In this document: positions 36,007 through 46,599 of the stretch, one piece after another
How positions within the stretch are numbered: position 1 is the first letter of the stretch
Layout of the letters: each line of letters begins with the position of its first letter
Assembly: GCA_026119855.1 (NCBI GenBank)
Contig: JAOWBW010000482.1
Location: forward strand, 496,001-560,000
Source of the DNA: Campanula takesimana
Taxonomy: Eukaryota; Streptophyta; Magnoliopsida; Asterales; Campanulaceae
Reading direction: 5' to 3'
Length of the DNA: 64,000 nucleotides
Translations under genes and position numbers: made by a program
Notes under the pieces: model-generated
What the model was told of the DNA's origin: nothing
Databases searched by the model: none
The model's input: only the letters and a program-made list of their open reading frames with translations

Positions 36007-36175
36007 AGACCTAAGAGGTGAAAGGCGGATAAGGTTGACCTAAGGGGTCAAAGGTTGACCTAGGAGGTCAAAGGTAGATAAGGTCGACCTAGGAGGTCAA
36101 AGGTTGGGAAGGTTGACCTAGGCGGTCAAAGGTTGACCTAGGAGGTCAAAGGTAGATAAAGTTGTCCTAAGAGGC
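36007..36175 (-). repeat. TTGACC/GGTCAA array remnant of TatA-2
   Basis: The last units of the same array as in TatA-1 (period about 22 bp), cut at the left by the Tekay-like LTR. Confidence 0.88.
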
Positions 36176-36782
36176 CAAAGGATGGTGGGATTTTGACAAA
36201 AGCGGGTCGAGATGAAGGGTAGACCCAAATGGGTCGCAATGATGGGTAGGTAACCTAGATAGGCCAAGATGAGGAATTTTGATAGATGACCCAAGGGGTG
36301 AGCGATGGACCTTAGAGGTCGCCTAGATGCAATGCACATTTTATTTAACGAAAAGTTTTGCATTTATTTACATCCTAAATGGTTGGTCCAAGGAGTGTCC
36401 TAATTTCTATGTGTGGGTTGACACGGGTAGGATAAAGGTTCCCACCGCTCGTGGAACGTACACGGTGAGTGGAGTAGACGAGTGACTCGAAAAGAGTGCG
36501 AGGCAGTAGCGCACAAATTCCTGCACATCGAATACTCCGGGTAGTAGGGACCTGTGCAGTGCTGACACGGACTAGTGGTAGTGTGTGGCAAGAAACTAAT
36601 TCTTTTTAAGGAGAAAAGAGAGAAGTTTTGAATGTTTGAATGATGCTATGCAATGTAATGCAGAAGAAGGAAAATAATGTACAAGGGAGCATAGCAGAGT
36701 TTTGTTTGACCCTAATACTAAGGCGAAAATAACAAAGGTACATGGTACAAGGTACAAGGTACGAATATTAACATGGCGGAGT
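36176..36782 (-). other. TatA-2 leader, unique spacer
   Basis: No gene. It matches the TatA-1 leader at 8746-9272 with a few indels; parts also match TatA-3 at the window's right edge. Confidence 0.65.
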
Positions 36783-37105
36783 GCGCGAGTGTATGTGTAA
36801 ACATGGCTTAACTGTAGGGGGCACGTGAAAACATGACAAGTGTGCATGTGTAAACATGGCAGGTGTGTGCATGTGTAAGCATGGCAGGTGTGTGCATGTG
36901 TAAACATGGCAGGTGTGTGCATGTGTAAACATGGCAGTTGTGTGCATGTGTAAACATGGAAGGTGTGTGCATGTGTAAACATGGCAGGTGTGTGCATGTG
37001 TAAACATGGCAGGTGTGTGCATGTGTAAACATGGAAAGTGTGTGCATGTTTAACATGGCAGGTGTGTGCATGTCTAAACATGGCAAGTGTGTGCATTGTA
37101 AACAT
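36783..37105 (-). repeat. 24-bp tandem array of TatA-2
   Basis: About 12-13 units of CATGTGTAAACATGGCAGGTGTG. The period is almost strictly 24 bp, more regular and shorter than in TatA-1. Confidence 0.9.
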
Positions 37106-37166
37106 GGCAAGCATCATGATGTGACGAAAGTTAGACCCACTAAGTTTGAAAAAGTTTCAAAGCAAT

Positions 37167-37183
37167 CCCCAGCAGAGTCGCCA
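37167..37183 (-). other. primer-binding site of TatA-2
   Basis: The minus strand reads TGGCGACTCTGCTGGGG next to the 5' LTR, like TatA-1 with one change. Confidence 0.82.
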
Positions 37184-38147
37184 CTGTGAATACATGTGTT
37201 TGAAATTGGGAATATTCATAGCAACATTAAAATTATGAGAGTCGCCACGCCGTTTTAATTATAGCCAAAACATTGAGAAAAAGCATGTTAATGGGTTCGG
37301 GGGTCAAATTATAACAAGAGAAGAATATTGAACGTTATCACTCCTATTGCCCGAATTGATCGGTCTTTCTATCATGATGCGGTGTATGTAGTGTGTTAGT
37401 GATTGAGACCGGATCCGAAGATTGCCTACGTTCCTCTCAAGGTGAGAAGCTCAGGTCAGCGTAGTTCGAGAGGAATTTAGAATAGGCAGAAGAATCGGGA
37501 TCATGCATAATGATGGGGGAATTACCTAAAGATTAGGGTTTAGAAGTAGTTCCTAGATCATCCTCGGGTTGATGAACCCTCGATCATCATCGGCTATGAA
37601 ATAACATGTAATTATGATGATCGCAACCCTAAATATAGCATAAATAAGGTTTTAATCTATGAACATGAAGAACATGCGAAGAACATATTATGAACATATG
37701 AATGAACATGCAAAGCTCATGAAGAAACTATGAATAAACATGTAAGAACATGAATATAAAAGATCTACATTAAAAATGATGCAAGAACACGAAGAAAAAG
37801 TTAGAAAACTTACCTATGTTGGCAAGAAATAAACCTTGGATCTTCTTGAGTGTTTGAATGCTAATTAGAGAGCAAAATAGTGTTTAAGAACTCCAAAATT
37901 CGTACTTAGAGCTCTCAAAATCGGACCCTAAACCAATGGAATGGAATTGGTTTATATAGTAAACTGATGGGAAGATCTGATGGTCAGGATCATCCAGCGC
38001 AAGGTTGGCCGCCTGGCCATGGTGGAAGCCGGTGACAAGAGTGGCCGCGTGGCCAAGATCAACGTGCAGCAATGTTGGCCGCGTGGCCAAGGTTGCAGGC
38101 TGACTTGATTCTTAAGCTAGGGTTTCTGCATGGTTTTAAGGAAACCA

Positions 38148-39114
38148 CTAGCGGGTAACCCGTGCTCTGCACGGAAACCAATACTATGTCTTTTAACTAT
38201 AGTTAACTAATATAATAATCATCATTTTAACTAATACTATTAATAATAAAAATCAATCTATATGATTACTATTATTATACTAACTATTATAATTAATTAA
38301 TTAATTAATACCATTGATAGTAATAGTTAATATATATATTAATAGCAATGATTAGTCTATATAATAATAATTATTAATATAATTATTATAATAAAATAAT
38401 ATTATTAATAGTAATAGTTAATTGATATAGTAACTATTATGATTAGTTAATATTAAAAATTAATAATCTAACTTATATAATAACTATTATAATCAACTAA
38501 TACTAATAATAGTAATGGTTAATGTATGTACCCTATTATAGTTAACCAATACTATTAATAGTAAAAAAATAACTTATAAAATAACTATTATGGTTAACTA
38601 ATACTATTAATAGTAATAATTAGCTATATAGTAACTATCATAGTTAACTAATACTATTAATAGTAATAGTTAACTAATATAGTAGTAACTAATACTATTA
38701 ATAGTAATGTTTAACTAATATAGTTAACTATAATAGTAACTATTATAGTTAACTAATACTATTAATACTAATATTTAACTTGTATTGTAACTAATATTGT
38801 TAACTAATACTATTAATAGTAATAGTTAACTAATATAGTTAACTATAATAGTAACTATTACTAATAAGAGTAATAGTTAACTATAATGGTTAACTATTAT
38901 AGTTAACTATTACTAATAATAGTAATAGTTACTATAATAGTTAACTATTATAGTTACCCTTTTTAGTAACTATTATTATTAGCTAATAATATTAGCTAAT
39001 GAAAAGAAAATGAAAAGTCACTTATTTATTAGTATGTTGTTGATGTGGCTTCTCCAAATGCAAGCTTTCTCCATTGTTTGTCCACATGTCAATACCATAG
39101 CTCTTTTGGCCAAC

Positions 39115-39153
<39 letters not shown>
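38148..39153 (-). mobile_element. non-autonomous Helitron
   Basis: In minus orientation it starts TCTATATATATA (ending at 39153) and ends CTAG (38148-38151). Just before that end is the hairpin CCGTGCAGAGCACGG (38159-38173). The bases outside are A before TC and T after CTAG, the canonical A|T target. The TatA LTR resumes on both sides. No Rep/helicase frame is seen. The inside is almost entirely AT-rich repeats. These are the textbook Helitron end features. Confidence 0.75.
38190..39000. repeat. AT-rich palindromic repeats inside the Helitron
   Basis: Many copies of ACTATTAATAGTAATAGTTAACTA-like sequence in both orientations, with no fixed period. It could form many hairpins. An (AT)n run of 16 repeats lies at 39119-39150. 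Confidence 0.7.
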
Positions 39154-39297
39154 TTTGTTACCTATTTTGATAGATTTTGCCATAAATGAGATATTTTGGG
39201 AATCCGGGACAAGTCTTTGCAAGGTTTCTAATTCCTATAAAGTCCTTGTATTTTTGGGAAAGTCCTAATAAACTCATTTTCAGGTCGGGTACTAACA

Positions 39298-40325
39298 GTA
39301 CTCAGCTTCAGTAGTAGAAGTGGAAATTGATGCTTGCTTTTTACGTGACCAAGACTCCAACCGATCACCAAGAAATTGACAAGTTCCACTAGTACTTTTT
39401 CTGGTCACCCTACAAGCTGCAAAGTCTGCATCTGAATAACCTATTAGATTAAAAGATGAATCTCTAGCATACCATAATCCAAGGTTAGAAGTGCCATATA
39501 GATATTTAATGATACGTTTAACAGCTTGCAGATGAGATTCCCTAGGGTCAGCTTGAAACCTGGCACAAACACAAACAGCAAACATAATATCTGGTCTACT
39601 GGAAGTAAGATAGAGGAGTGAGCCGATCATACCTCAGTAGAGTGTCATATCTACCTTCTTACCGGACTCATCCTTATCTAAATGAATGTTAGTGCCCATA
39701 GGTGTGCTTTGAGAGTGAGCATTTTCAAAGCCAAATTTCTTGATTAATTCTTTTGCGTACTTGGCTTGACTGATGAATATTCCCTCATTGGTTTTCTTGA
39801 CTTGAAGTCCAAGGAAATATGTTAGTTCACCCATCATGATCATCTCAAACTTTCTCTACATTAGCTTCTCAAATCTCTTGAAAAGTGATTCGTTAGTAGA
39901 ACCAAAAATAATATCATCGACATATATTTGAACAAACAATGAATTACCCTTATGCTTGGTAACAAATAAAGTAGTATCGATTTTACCTCGTGTGAAACCT
40001 AAGCCATCACTAAGTAAGAACTTAGATAGGGTTTCATACCATGCCCTTGGAGCTTTCTTTAGGCCGTAGAGAGATTTCTTCAATCGGTAGACATGATTAG
40101 GCTTCTTAGAGTCCTCGAAACCAGGTGGTTGTTCCACATAAACAAGTTCTTGGAGTTCTCCATTTAAGAATGCACTTTTCACGTCCATTTGATATAGCTT
40201 GAATTCTTTGAAGGCAACATAGGCTAAGAAAAGTCTTATAGCTTCCAATCTTCCAACCGGAGCAAATGTCTCATCGTAGTCAATTCCTTCTTCTTGTCGG
40301 TAGCCTTTAGCAACTAACCTTGCTT
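39298..40325 (-). pseudogene. SIRE-type copia fragment (RT and RNase H)
   Basis: Minus-strand pol fragment. 40248-39856 has the RT boxes KLYQMDVKSAFLNGE, YGLKKAPRAWYETL and YVDDIIFGSTN. 39843-39634 and 39630-39292 continue with TYFLGLQVK, RPDIMFAVCVCARFQ and the RNase H segment to TTEAEY. Frame changes separate the three pieces. The protein is about 90 percent identical to SIRE-B by eye, so it is the same family. It is cut at 39297 by TatA-2 and at 40325 by the start of SIRE-B, leaving only about 1 kb of pol. Confidence 0.9.
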
Positions 40326-41735
40326 TGTTTGTTGTTCAAATAGATTCCTAGTCACTAGAATTACTTAATCCCAATCATGTCTACACTTAGGATCCCTCAA
40401 TTTTATTAGAACCTCTTTAGGTACCCTTAGGATTCTTTGTGACCTGCACAGGTGTATTACATCTCTTCATATAAGGCAAACCAGCAAGAGGAAGCAAATC
40501 AGCAGACCAGTAAACAAGTTGCCGACCAAGTTGCGACAAGTTGCCGATCAAATTGCTAAACAAGTTGCCGATCAACTCCATTCTCAACTTTCTGATAAAG
40601 AAAGACAGTCTGTACTGTCAGTCAGGTTACATCGTTCCATCTTAAACTCAACCTTGCTGATTGTCCCTGTCCTTTTATACTGTTTTATCAAAAAGTAGTT
40701 TACCTGCTCTGTAGTGATTACTGCACCGTCTGACACATAGCTACTTTTAGCTATACTCTGTCTCAACTTGCTTTTGTAGGTAACCGGTTGAGACAAAGGG
40801 GTCTTTACCCATCAGACTTTTTCAAGCATGCGTGTACTCCATATCTTCGCCATTACTGCTAAAGATACCGCATTTAATGCTCCTCAACTACCCAGCTGGA
40901 TATTCAAATTGCAAGCCTTCTTCTACAAGACTCAAGACATTCACTCCTCTTATAAATAGTGTACTTGGAGCATTGAAGAAGGTTGGTGAAAATAGAGCAT
41001 TGAAGAGAGTTGAATGTTTTTGAGTATTCATTAAAGACTCAAACATTCTGTGTCCAGATAATCATTAGATCATTTAATAGGACATACACTTGCGCACCAA
41101 CTTAAACAACATTGTTAGTATTCCCGAACTAGATCATTTAAGGAATACGTTGATTGAGTTATTAACACACCCACCTGAGTGAGATAAGTTCTTTTGAACT
41201 TGCAGCTCAAAAACACTTGGTCAGAAATTTGTTTTACGATTCATTATTTATCTCTAGAATTTAGTCTTTGTATCCGGCAAAGCCGTGCTTGTAATAGACT
41301 AGGGATATTTAATAGTACTCTTAACCCAAATCCAAGTTCTGACCAAACTTGGTAGAGGACGTAGCAGTATTTACACTGTGAACCTCTCCAAATACTTGTG
41401 ACCCCTGTTACTTACATTCTCCCTGCCGGTTGGAACTCTATCACCGGCAGATCACATTGTTCTTGATGATTCATCATTATTTCCTTGGATCAATCTCTTG
41501 GAACTGCATTGAACTTTTGGAAACAACTTTGTGTAAAACCAAGCTCTCAAAACCATTTATACACTGATTTTGTGTGAGTTAAACTAAGTCATATTTTACC
41601 CGCTGCGCTTACTGATAATAGTTTGCAAACTGATAAGTGACTTTGCATTTATAAAAGTGTTTCTTGAAAAGTTTTAAAAAAAGGCTATTCACCCCCCCCC
41701 CCTCTAGCCTATTTTCCTACCAATTGGGCCTAACA
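40326..41735 (+). mobile_element. 5' LTR of SIRE-B
   Basis: About 1410 bp from TGTTTGTT to GGGCCTAACA, ending in a C-rich TTCACCCCCCC tract typical of Sirevirus LTRs, with the PBS after it. A good TATA box (CTTATAAATAG) is at 40949-40959. The left edge is placed where the RT fragment loses homology and is accurate to a few bases. GTTGCCGA(T/C)CAA repeats lie at 40510-40575. No 3' LTR was found. Confidence 0.75.
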
Positions 41736-41737
41736 AT

Positions 41738-41749
41738 TGGTATCAGATC
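41738..41749 (+). other. primer-binding site of SIRE-B (tRNA-Met type)
   Basis: TGGTATCAGATC, two bases inside the LTR edge. It differs only at its end from the standard TGGTATCAGAGC. Confidence 0.88.
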
Positions 41750-41800
41750 TTGGAATTTTGAAAGAAATTTCCAAGCTTTGCAGCTTGTATTGCCGATACC

Positions 41801-42694
41801 ATGGCAGTAAAAATCATGCAGTCGTTCAACATCACTACCATTCCGTTGTTGAACGTCAATGAGTTTGGTGTCTGGAAATATCGTATGATAAAGTATATGA
41901 ACTCAATCGATGACCGGTTAATGCAAGTAATAGAAGGTGGTCCAATCATTCCTCTAAAGGTCTCAACCACCTACCGACCAATTCCCTCCACTCCGCTGAC
42001 TGCTCATGCTGATCAAGACACTGAACAAGAAACGCATGTTCAAGTTGATGAAACCTTGATTAAAAAACCTAAAGAAGAATGGACTGATGAAGACAAACTT
42101 TCAGTTGCTTTAGATGGAAAGGCGTGCCACATTATCTCATGTGGATTGGATAACAAGCAATATAAACTGATTGACTTGTGCTCCACGGCTCAACAATGCT
42201 GGAACAAACTCCTTGCATACTTTGAAGGAGATGAGCAGGTGAAAGACAACAGACTCTACGACTGCATTGCTGAGTTTGAATCTTTCAAGAAACTAGATGG
42301 TGAATCTCTCAGAAGTGCCTACGACAGATTCTGCGAAGTAAGTAATTTATGTGCTTCATTAGGTAAAGTATATACTATGAAAGATCTTAATATTCGTTTT
42401 CTAAGCTCTTTAGGAAATGAGTATCATACTAAGGTCACTGCTGTTAGAGAAGTTAGAGACTTAAACAAGACCTCTATTCAGAATCTTGTGTCTAGTCTGT
42501 TCTTGTATGAGAGAGAACTGCAAAAACTTAACGTTCTCGATAAAAATTTCAAAAACTTGTCTCTATCAGCTCAATCTCAGGTATCCTTTCATTCAACCAA
42601 AATCCCTCCTATAGATCCCCATAAAAACACCCTGCTGTTCAAAAACCTCAGAAGCACCTTCAGAGCAAACAATGGAAGAAGAAGAATTTGCTGT
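41801..42694 (+). pseudogene. SIRE-B Gag, first part
   Basis: The frame opens at ATG 41801 and is intact for 298 residues. It begins with NEFGVWKYRMIKYMNS, a copia Gag N-terminal signature, then a UBN2-type domain (WNKLLAYFEGDEQV, SLRSAYDRFCEV, LNIRFLSSL, SLFLYERELQ). It ends inside an acidic linker at the TatB-NA insertion and resumes at 56106 in the same frame once one copy of the target site is discounted. Gag forms the virus-like particle. The start codon follows the PBS by about 50 bp, a normal leader. The intact N-terminus suggests SIRE-B is younger than the elements on the left. Confidence 0.9.
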
Positions 42695-44020
42695 TGTAGA
42701 CACCCCGCTTTGGATCTCTCACCCCGATTGCATACATAGTATTTTTATTTAACTTGTTTTTGTTAATTTATGTCACTTCCGTTAAGTTCCTAACCGATTC
42801 CGTTAGTTTTGGACTAAACTGCATAACAGAATTAACTTTTAGAGTCATTCTGTCATTCTGTTATTCTCACCCGCGGGCGCCTCCCTTAATAGTCATGGGG
42901 CGCGCGCGCGTTTGGTCCAATAGGCCGGACCAGCGCGCTTCCCACTTTGGTAGTAACGGATAGCACCATTTTTTCCTCCCTTTTCTTATTTAGAAAATCT
43001 CTTCTTGATCACAAACACCTCCTTTTTACATCCACATTCATTCCCCCTTATTTCATAACTCCTAAATCCTTTATTCTAGCCATTCTTCATAAAAACAAAA
43101 TATTTCATTTTGTTATTATTTGATTTTCTTTTATTTCTTTCATTAATTCTTTTATTTATCTTTTTCTTGATTGGTCAATTTCATTTCGCATGGATTGACC
43201 AATTTCCCTCCAACCTTTCCCTCCTAATTTTACATATAAATCCATCATCTCCTACCTTGGAAAAGGACCTCAACATTTTTTCTCTAGCAAAGAGGACCTC
43301 ATTTTTAGACCTTAACCTCATTTTTAGACTTGAATTTTCTCTATACACACACTATACACAATTCTCTACATAAATTCTCCCAACAAGAGTTCTTCGTAAC
43401 AAGACTCTACATAAAATTGTTCTACAACAATTTCTCCACAATAAAACACCATTTTCAAGTCCACGTTTGAAGTCCTCTTCTTAAGGTACAACTTCATTTT
43501 TCTTCTATTTTCTTCTTCTTAAATGTATGCAATCCCCATTAATGGGACATAACCAATATGACTACTTCACATATTGAAGTTAGTTAGGGTTATCTCCCTA
43601 CATTCCAACTCTACTTTAAATTCCCCCACTTTTATTTTATTATAATTGTTAGAATAGTTCAACATGTAATCTTTTAGCATAAATTAATTAATAAAATCAT
43701 TCTTTTTATTTTCCCTTTTCTTCTCATCTCAATTGTTAGCACATTTTTTTATATCAATAAATTGAAGGACATTAGCATTAGAACACCAAAAGTAGCAAGA
43801 CCCGCGTAAGCGGGGCGGAGTGGGTGTTTAAGTACTTCCCACTCCGTCACCTAACCCCCGAACCCTTCTCTTCCCGAATCTCTGGTTTTCGTACAAAAAG
43901 GCTATCTTTCTTAGGTTTTCTCGCGTTCCTCTAAAACGTGGGTGGCGACTCTAAAATCAATTAGACATCCTAAGTAATTCACGCGCTCTAGCCAAGCCGT
44001 GGTCCCCCGGGGTATCTACA
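42695..44020 (+). mobile_element. 5' LTR of TatB-NA
   Basis: 1326 bp, TGTAGACACCCC to GGGGTATCTACA. It differs from the 3' LTR by a 10-bp indel near 42855 and scattered substitutions. A GC-rich patch (42871-42950, GCGCGCGCG) comes about 280 bp before the TATA-like ACATATAAATCC (43226-43237). Confidence 0.92.
42871..43240 (+). promoter_or_regulatory. TatB-NA LTR promoter region
   Basis: GC-rich GCGCGCGC/GCGCTTCCC patch followed by a TATA-like box. The 3' LTR (55320) and the solo LTR (61298) have a cleaner CTATAAAA(A)CC box at the same place. Activity is inferred. Confidence 0.5.
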
Positions 44021-44021
44021 T

Positions 44022-44039
44022 TGGCGACTCCGCTGGGGA
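44022..44039 (+). other. primer-binding site of TatB-NA
   Basis: TGGCGACTCCGCTGGGGA, one base after the LTR, identical to the TatA-1 site. Confidence 0.88.
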
Positions 44040-45240
44040 TATAGAGGGTTAAACTTGCGCTTTCATCTTTTGGTGTTCTTTCATTCTGTTTTCTGGGCAT
44101 TCTGGTAAAAAGGGTAGGAAGCGCGCGCCTTCAGCCGTCTTGGCCTAACACGCGCGCGTCCAACCCTTTGAACCAGAATCGCCCGCCTCCCATCTCGTCC
44201 TTCAATTCCATGTTTCTGTGCTAACAATGTCTGCAGGGGAAAAGTTCTATAATTTAGGGTCAAGGCAATCCCTTGAACCCGCTGATTTGCAGGTACTGCC
44301 CAGAAGCGGGCGCCTCCACTTCTCTCAGTCTAACGCGCGCGCCTCCCGAGTAGGCATCTGAATTCGCGCGCTTCTGGGCATTTCCCAGAAACAGAAACAG
44401 TGAACTAAATGGATAGTTTTGACAGTGTGTGGGCACCGGGCCTGCACAGAACAGCTTTTATTTCCTGTTCATTTTTATCGGTCACACGGGTGATTCGAAA
44501 GTTGTAAATTACGTGCTTATTTGTTTTTTTTTTATTTCCTTTGAAAAAAAATATATTTTGTCACTTGTTAGACGTCACACTACTCGCACATAATTCTTAT
44601 CAACTGCTCACTATCGAGTCGCACAAGTCCAACCCCAAACCCGTCGAGGCCCGTCCTAGAAAGTTTCAAGCTCCACTCGACCTTGACTCTTTCGAAGCGG
44701 TAAACCTCAGCCCGTGGCGTAGTTCATGACTACATGCCGGGGGTGACCTTTAAGCCTCTCTTTAGCCTAGCACAAACAACACAATTCTAGTTAGGGTCTA
44801 ACACTCCGTGACTCAATTCGGTTTCCATGTGCCGAGATTTCCCTAAACTAATGTCTTCAAATCATACATGCCACTCGTTGTTTTGGACGCAATAAAAATC
44901 CGTCCCCAAAAGTGGTTATATTGGACGAAAATAAAAAATCCGTCCCCGCATGTATGATTTACTACATTAATTTAGTTTAATCCCGACACATGTAGGATTC
45001 ACAAGCGTGGTGGAATCCGATGAGTATATGGGACCGCGAGAAGGTCTATATACTAGTGTGACGATTCCACTATTTTTTCTAGAAACCCCCAAAAAGGACC
45101 ACGTCCTTCCGACTTTTGTAAATAAATAAATAAATAAAAAGAGTCATTTTTCTTTATGTGGTTGAGTCTTTTCTTGTTTGTGGGTGAAATTATTTTACTC
45201 AAAATATGTTTGTGGGGCCAACCTAAGATCGACTGTGTTC
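44040..45240 (+). other. TatB-NA leader
   Basis: No gene. It is rich in GC motifs of the LTR type (GCGCGCGCCTTC at 44111, GCGCGCGTCC at 44151, GCGGGCGCCTCC at 44306, GCGCGCGCCTCCC at 44335). The sequence after 44700 is AT-rich. Short frames here do not resemble known proteins. Confidence 0.65.
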
Positions 45241-45254
45241 TCTCAATAGGTCCA

Positions 45255-45842
45255 ATGGCTTCCAACAACAACAACAACAAGGGTGACATCATCTTCGTGT
45301 CCAACGAAAGGCTCTTCAACATAATAAGAGCCGTGGGGGAACAAATGGATAGACTTGTCGAGGATGCCCGCCGCAAGGATGATTTGTGGCAAGAACGCCT
45401 TGATCTCGAGAGGAAAATTCACAAGGAAGAAGTGTCCGAACTTAAGGCTCGTTTGCAAGAGCTCACCGACAGCAAGGCAAAGGTCCACGGTAAAGCACGC
45501 TCAAGTGGCTCATCCCTCAAAAGTCGCAAAGGTGCCACCAACGACCGTGTCTATACCCCTCTCAAGGGTATGACCATCACCGAGGCCTACGAAGCTCTCA
45601 AAACCAAAGGTCAAGTTTCTCCTTTCCAAGGGTACAAGCAACCACAACCGTTACGTCGCAACCATGCCCACCACAAGTGGTGTGACTATCACCAATGCAG
45701 CGGTCATCTCACCGAGGATTGCATCTCCCTTCGCGACATCATCCAATATTCGATTGACAATGGTGAATTTACCGTGAGTGAAGAACAACAGTCAGAGAGT
45801 GAGAACATGAAAGAACTCATCAAGGAAGGGGCTCAGATTTGA
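45255..45842 (+). CDS. TatB-NA mini-Gag (coiled coil plus knuckle)
   Basis: 196 residues from MASNNNNNKGD, the ATG at 45255 with an A at -3; the frame is open 33 codons further upstream (to 45156), but that part does not look like Gag. Residues about 25-75 are charged and heptad-like (RLVEDARRKDDLWQERLDLERKIHKEE), a likely coiled coil. A TPLKGMTITEAYEALK segment follows, then the knuckle CDYHQCSGHLTEDC near residue 142. The capsid domain is missing, as in TatA-1. The protein could serve assembly with help from full Gag. The frame is intact, which is unusual here and suggests purifying selection or youth. The downstream gene space has no pol. Confidence 0.75.
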   Translation: MASNNNNNKGDIIFVSNERLFNIIRAVGEQMDRLVEDARRKDDLWQERLDLERKIHKEEVSELKARLQELTDSKAKVHGKARSSGSSLKSRKGATNDRVYTPLKGMTITEAYEALKTKGQVSPFQGYKQPQPLRRNHAHHKWCDYHQCSGHLTEDCISLRDIIQYSIDNGEFTVSEEQQSESENMKELIKEGAQI

Positions 45843-46269
45843 AATGGGGCCTCAACAAGAGATCATGCCACAAAGAAGACTACAACGACAATGGGGACTA
45901 CAACAACAATCTCCGTTTCTCTTTCTCTACCTAGAAATAGGATATATATATAAAAAAAAAAAAAAGAGTCAAAAGTCCTCTTAAGTGTGCATTAAAGTTT
46001 TCTTTCGTCCCACTTGTGTAAATGTTCGAGTCCATTGAGTCATCAAATAAAAAGTCGTTCTTATCCTCACACACTCTTCCAAGTTGTTCAATTTAATTCT
46101 TGGCAAAATGATGAAAAGATGTCTAAACACGTTTTAGAACGAAGGCTATCACTTGAACGCCTAGAGGCTAAACATCAACGACGGCATCAACAACGAAGAC
46201 ATCAACAACGACGAAATCAAGACAAAGAAAGGTGGAGCAACGATCATGAAGCAAAGTTTTCAAAAGGGG

Positions 46270-46304
<35 letters not shown>

Positions 46305-46305
<1 letters not shown>

Positions 46306-46340
46306 GCTAGGTTGAAATCCTCAAATCAACCTAGGCAAAA
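46305..46340 (+). other. GCTAGGTTGAAA hairpin-like motif, copy 1
   Basis: GCTAGGTTGAAATCC...CCTAGGC with arms that can pair. The same motif occurs at 46990-47024, 50658-50692, 51348-51384 and twice in E (28330-28366 and 28394-28428), always on the sense strand. Confidence 0.55.
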
Positions 46341-46489
46341 GTTAGAGCACAAAAAAAAAAAAAAAAAATAAAATCCCCCTTCATTCAAAGAAGTTCACAG
46401 CAACAACATCATTCCACCAAACGGAGCAACATCGACAACAATCACGACGAAGCAACAATTCATTACAGCGAATGGAGAATCCACAAGAA

Positions 46490-46526
46490 CTACGGTGACC
46501 TGAGCCTCTACACTGGAGGAACGTAG
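46490..46526 (+). other. CTACG...CGTAG hairpin motif, copy 1
   Basis: CTACGGTGACCTGAGCCTC then GGAACGTAGGCAACC; arms pair around a short loop. The duplicated copy is at 50848-50884. A second type of motif with the same arms is at 49115-49148 and 53470-53503. Confidence 0.6.
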
Positions 46527-46599
46527 GCAACCTTCGGGTCCGGTCTCATGCAAGAAAAAAGATATGTTTAGCCCTAGCGCGTTATGGTGATCGGCCTTC

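Larger units (their letters stand above)
37185..39297 (-). mobile_element. 5' LTR of TatA-2, with a Helitron inside
   Basis: From TGTGAATACATG to GGTACTAACA on the plus strand. Without the 1006-bp Helitron it is 1107 bp, close to TatA-1's 1102. On the minus strand, three GTGGCCGC-type motifs (37999-38100) precede a TATA-like ACTATATAAACC (37945-37965); the hairpin motif is at 37425-37464. Beyond 39297 lies the SIRE fragment, with GTACT (39298-39302) as the expected target duplication. Confidence 0.88.

Noticed and set aside
44022..44039. Possible tRNA gene fragments at the primer sites
   Set aside because: Only the 12-18 bases complementary to a tRNA 3' end are present; no cloverleaf.
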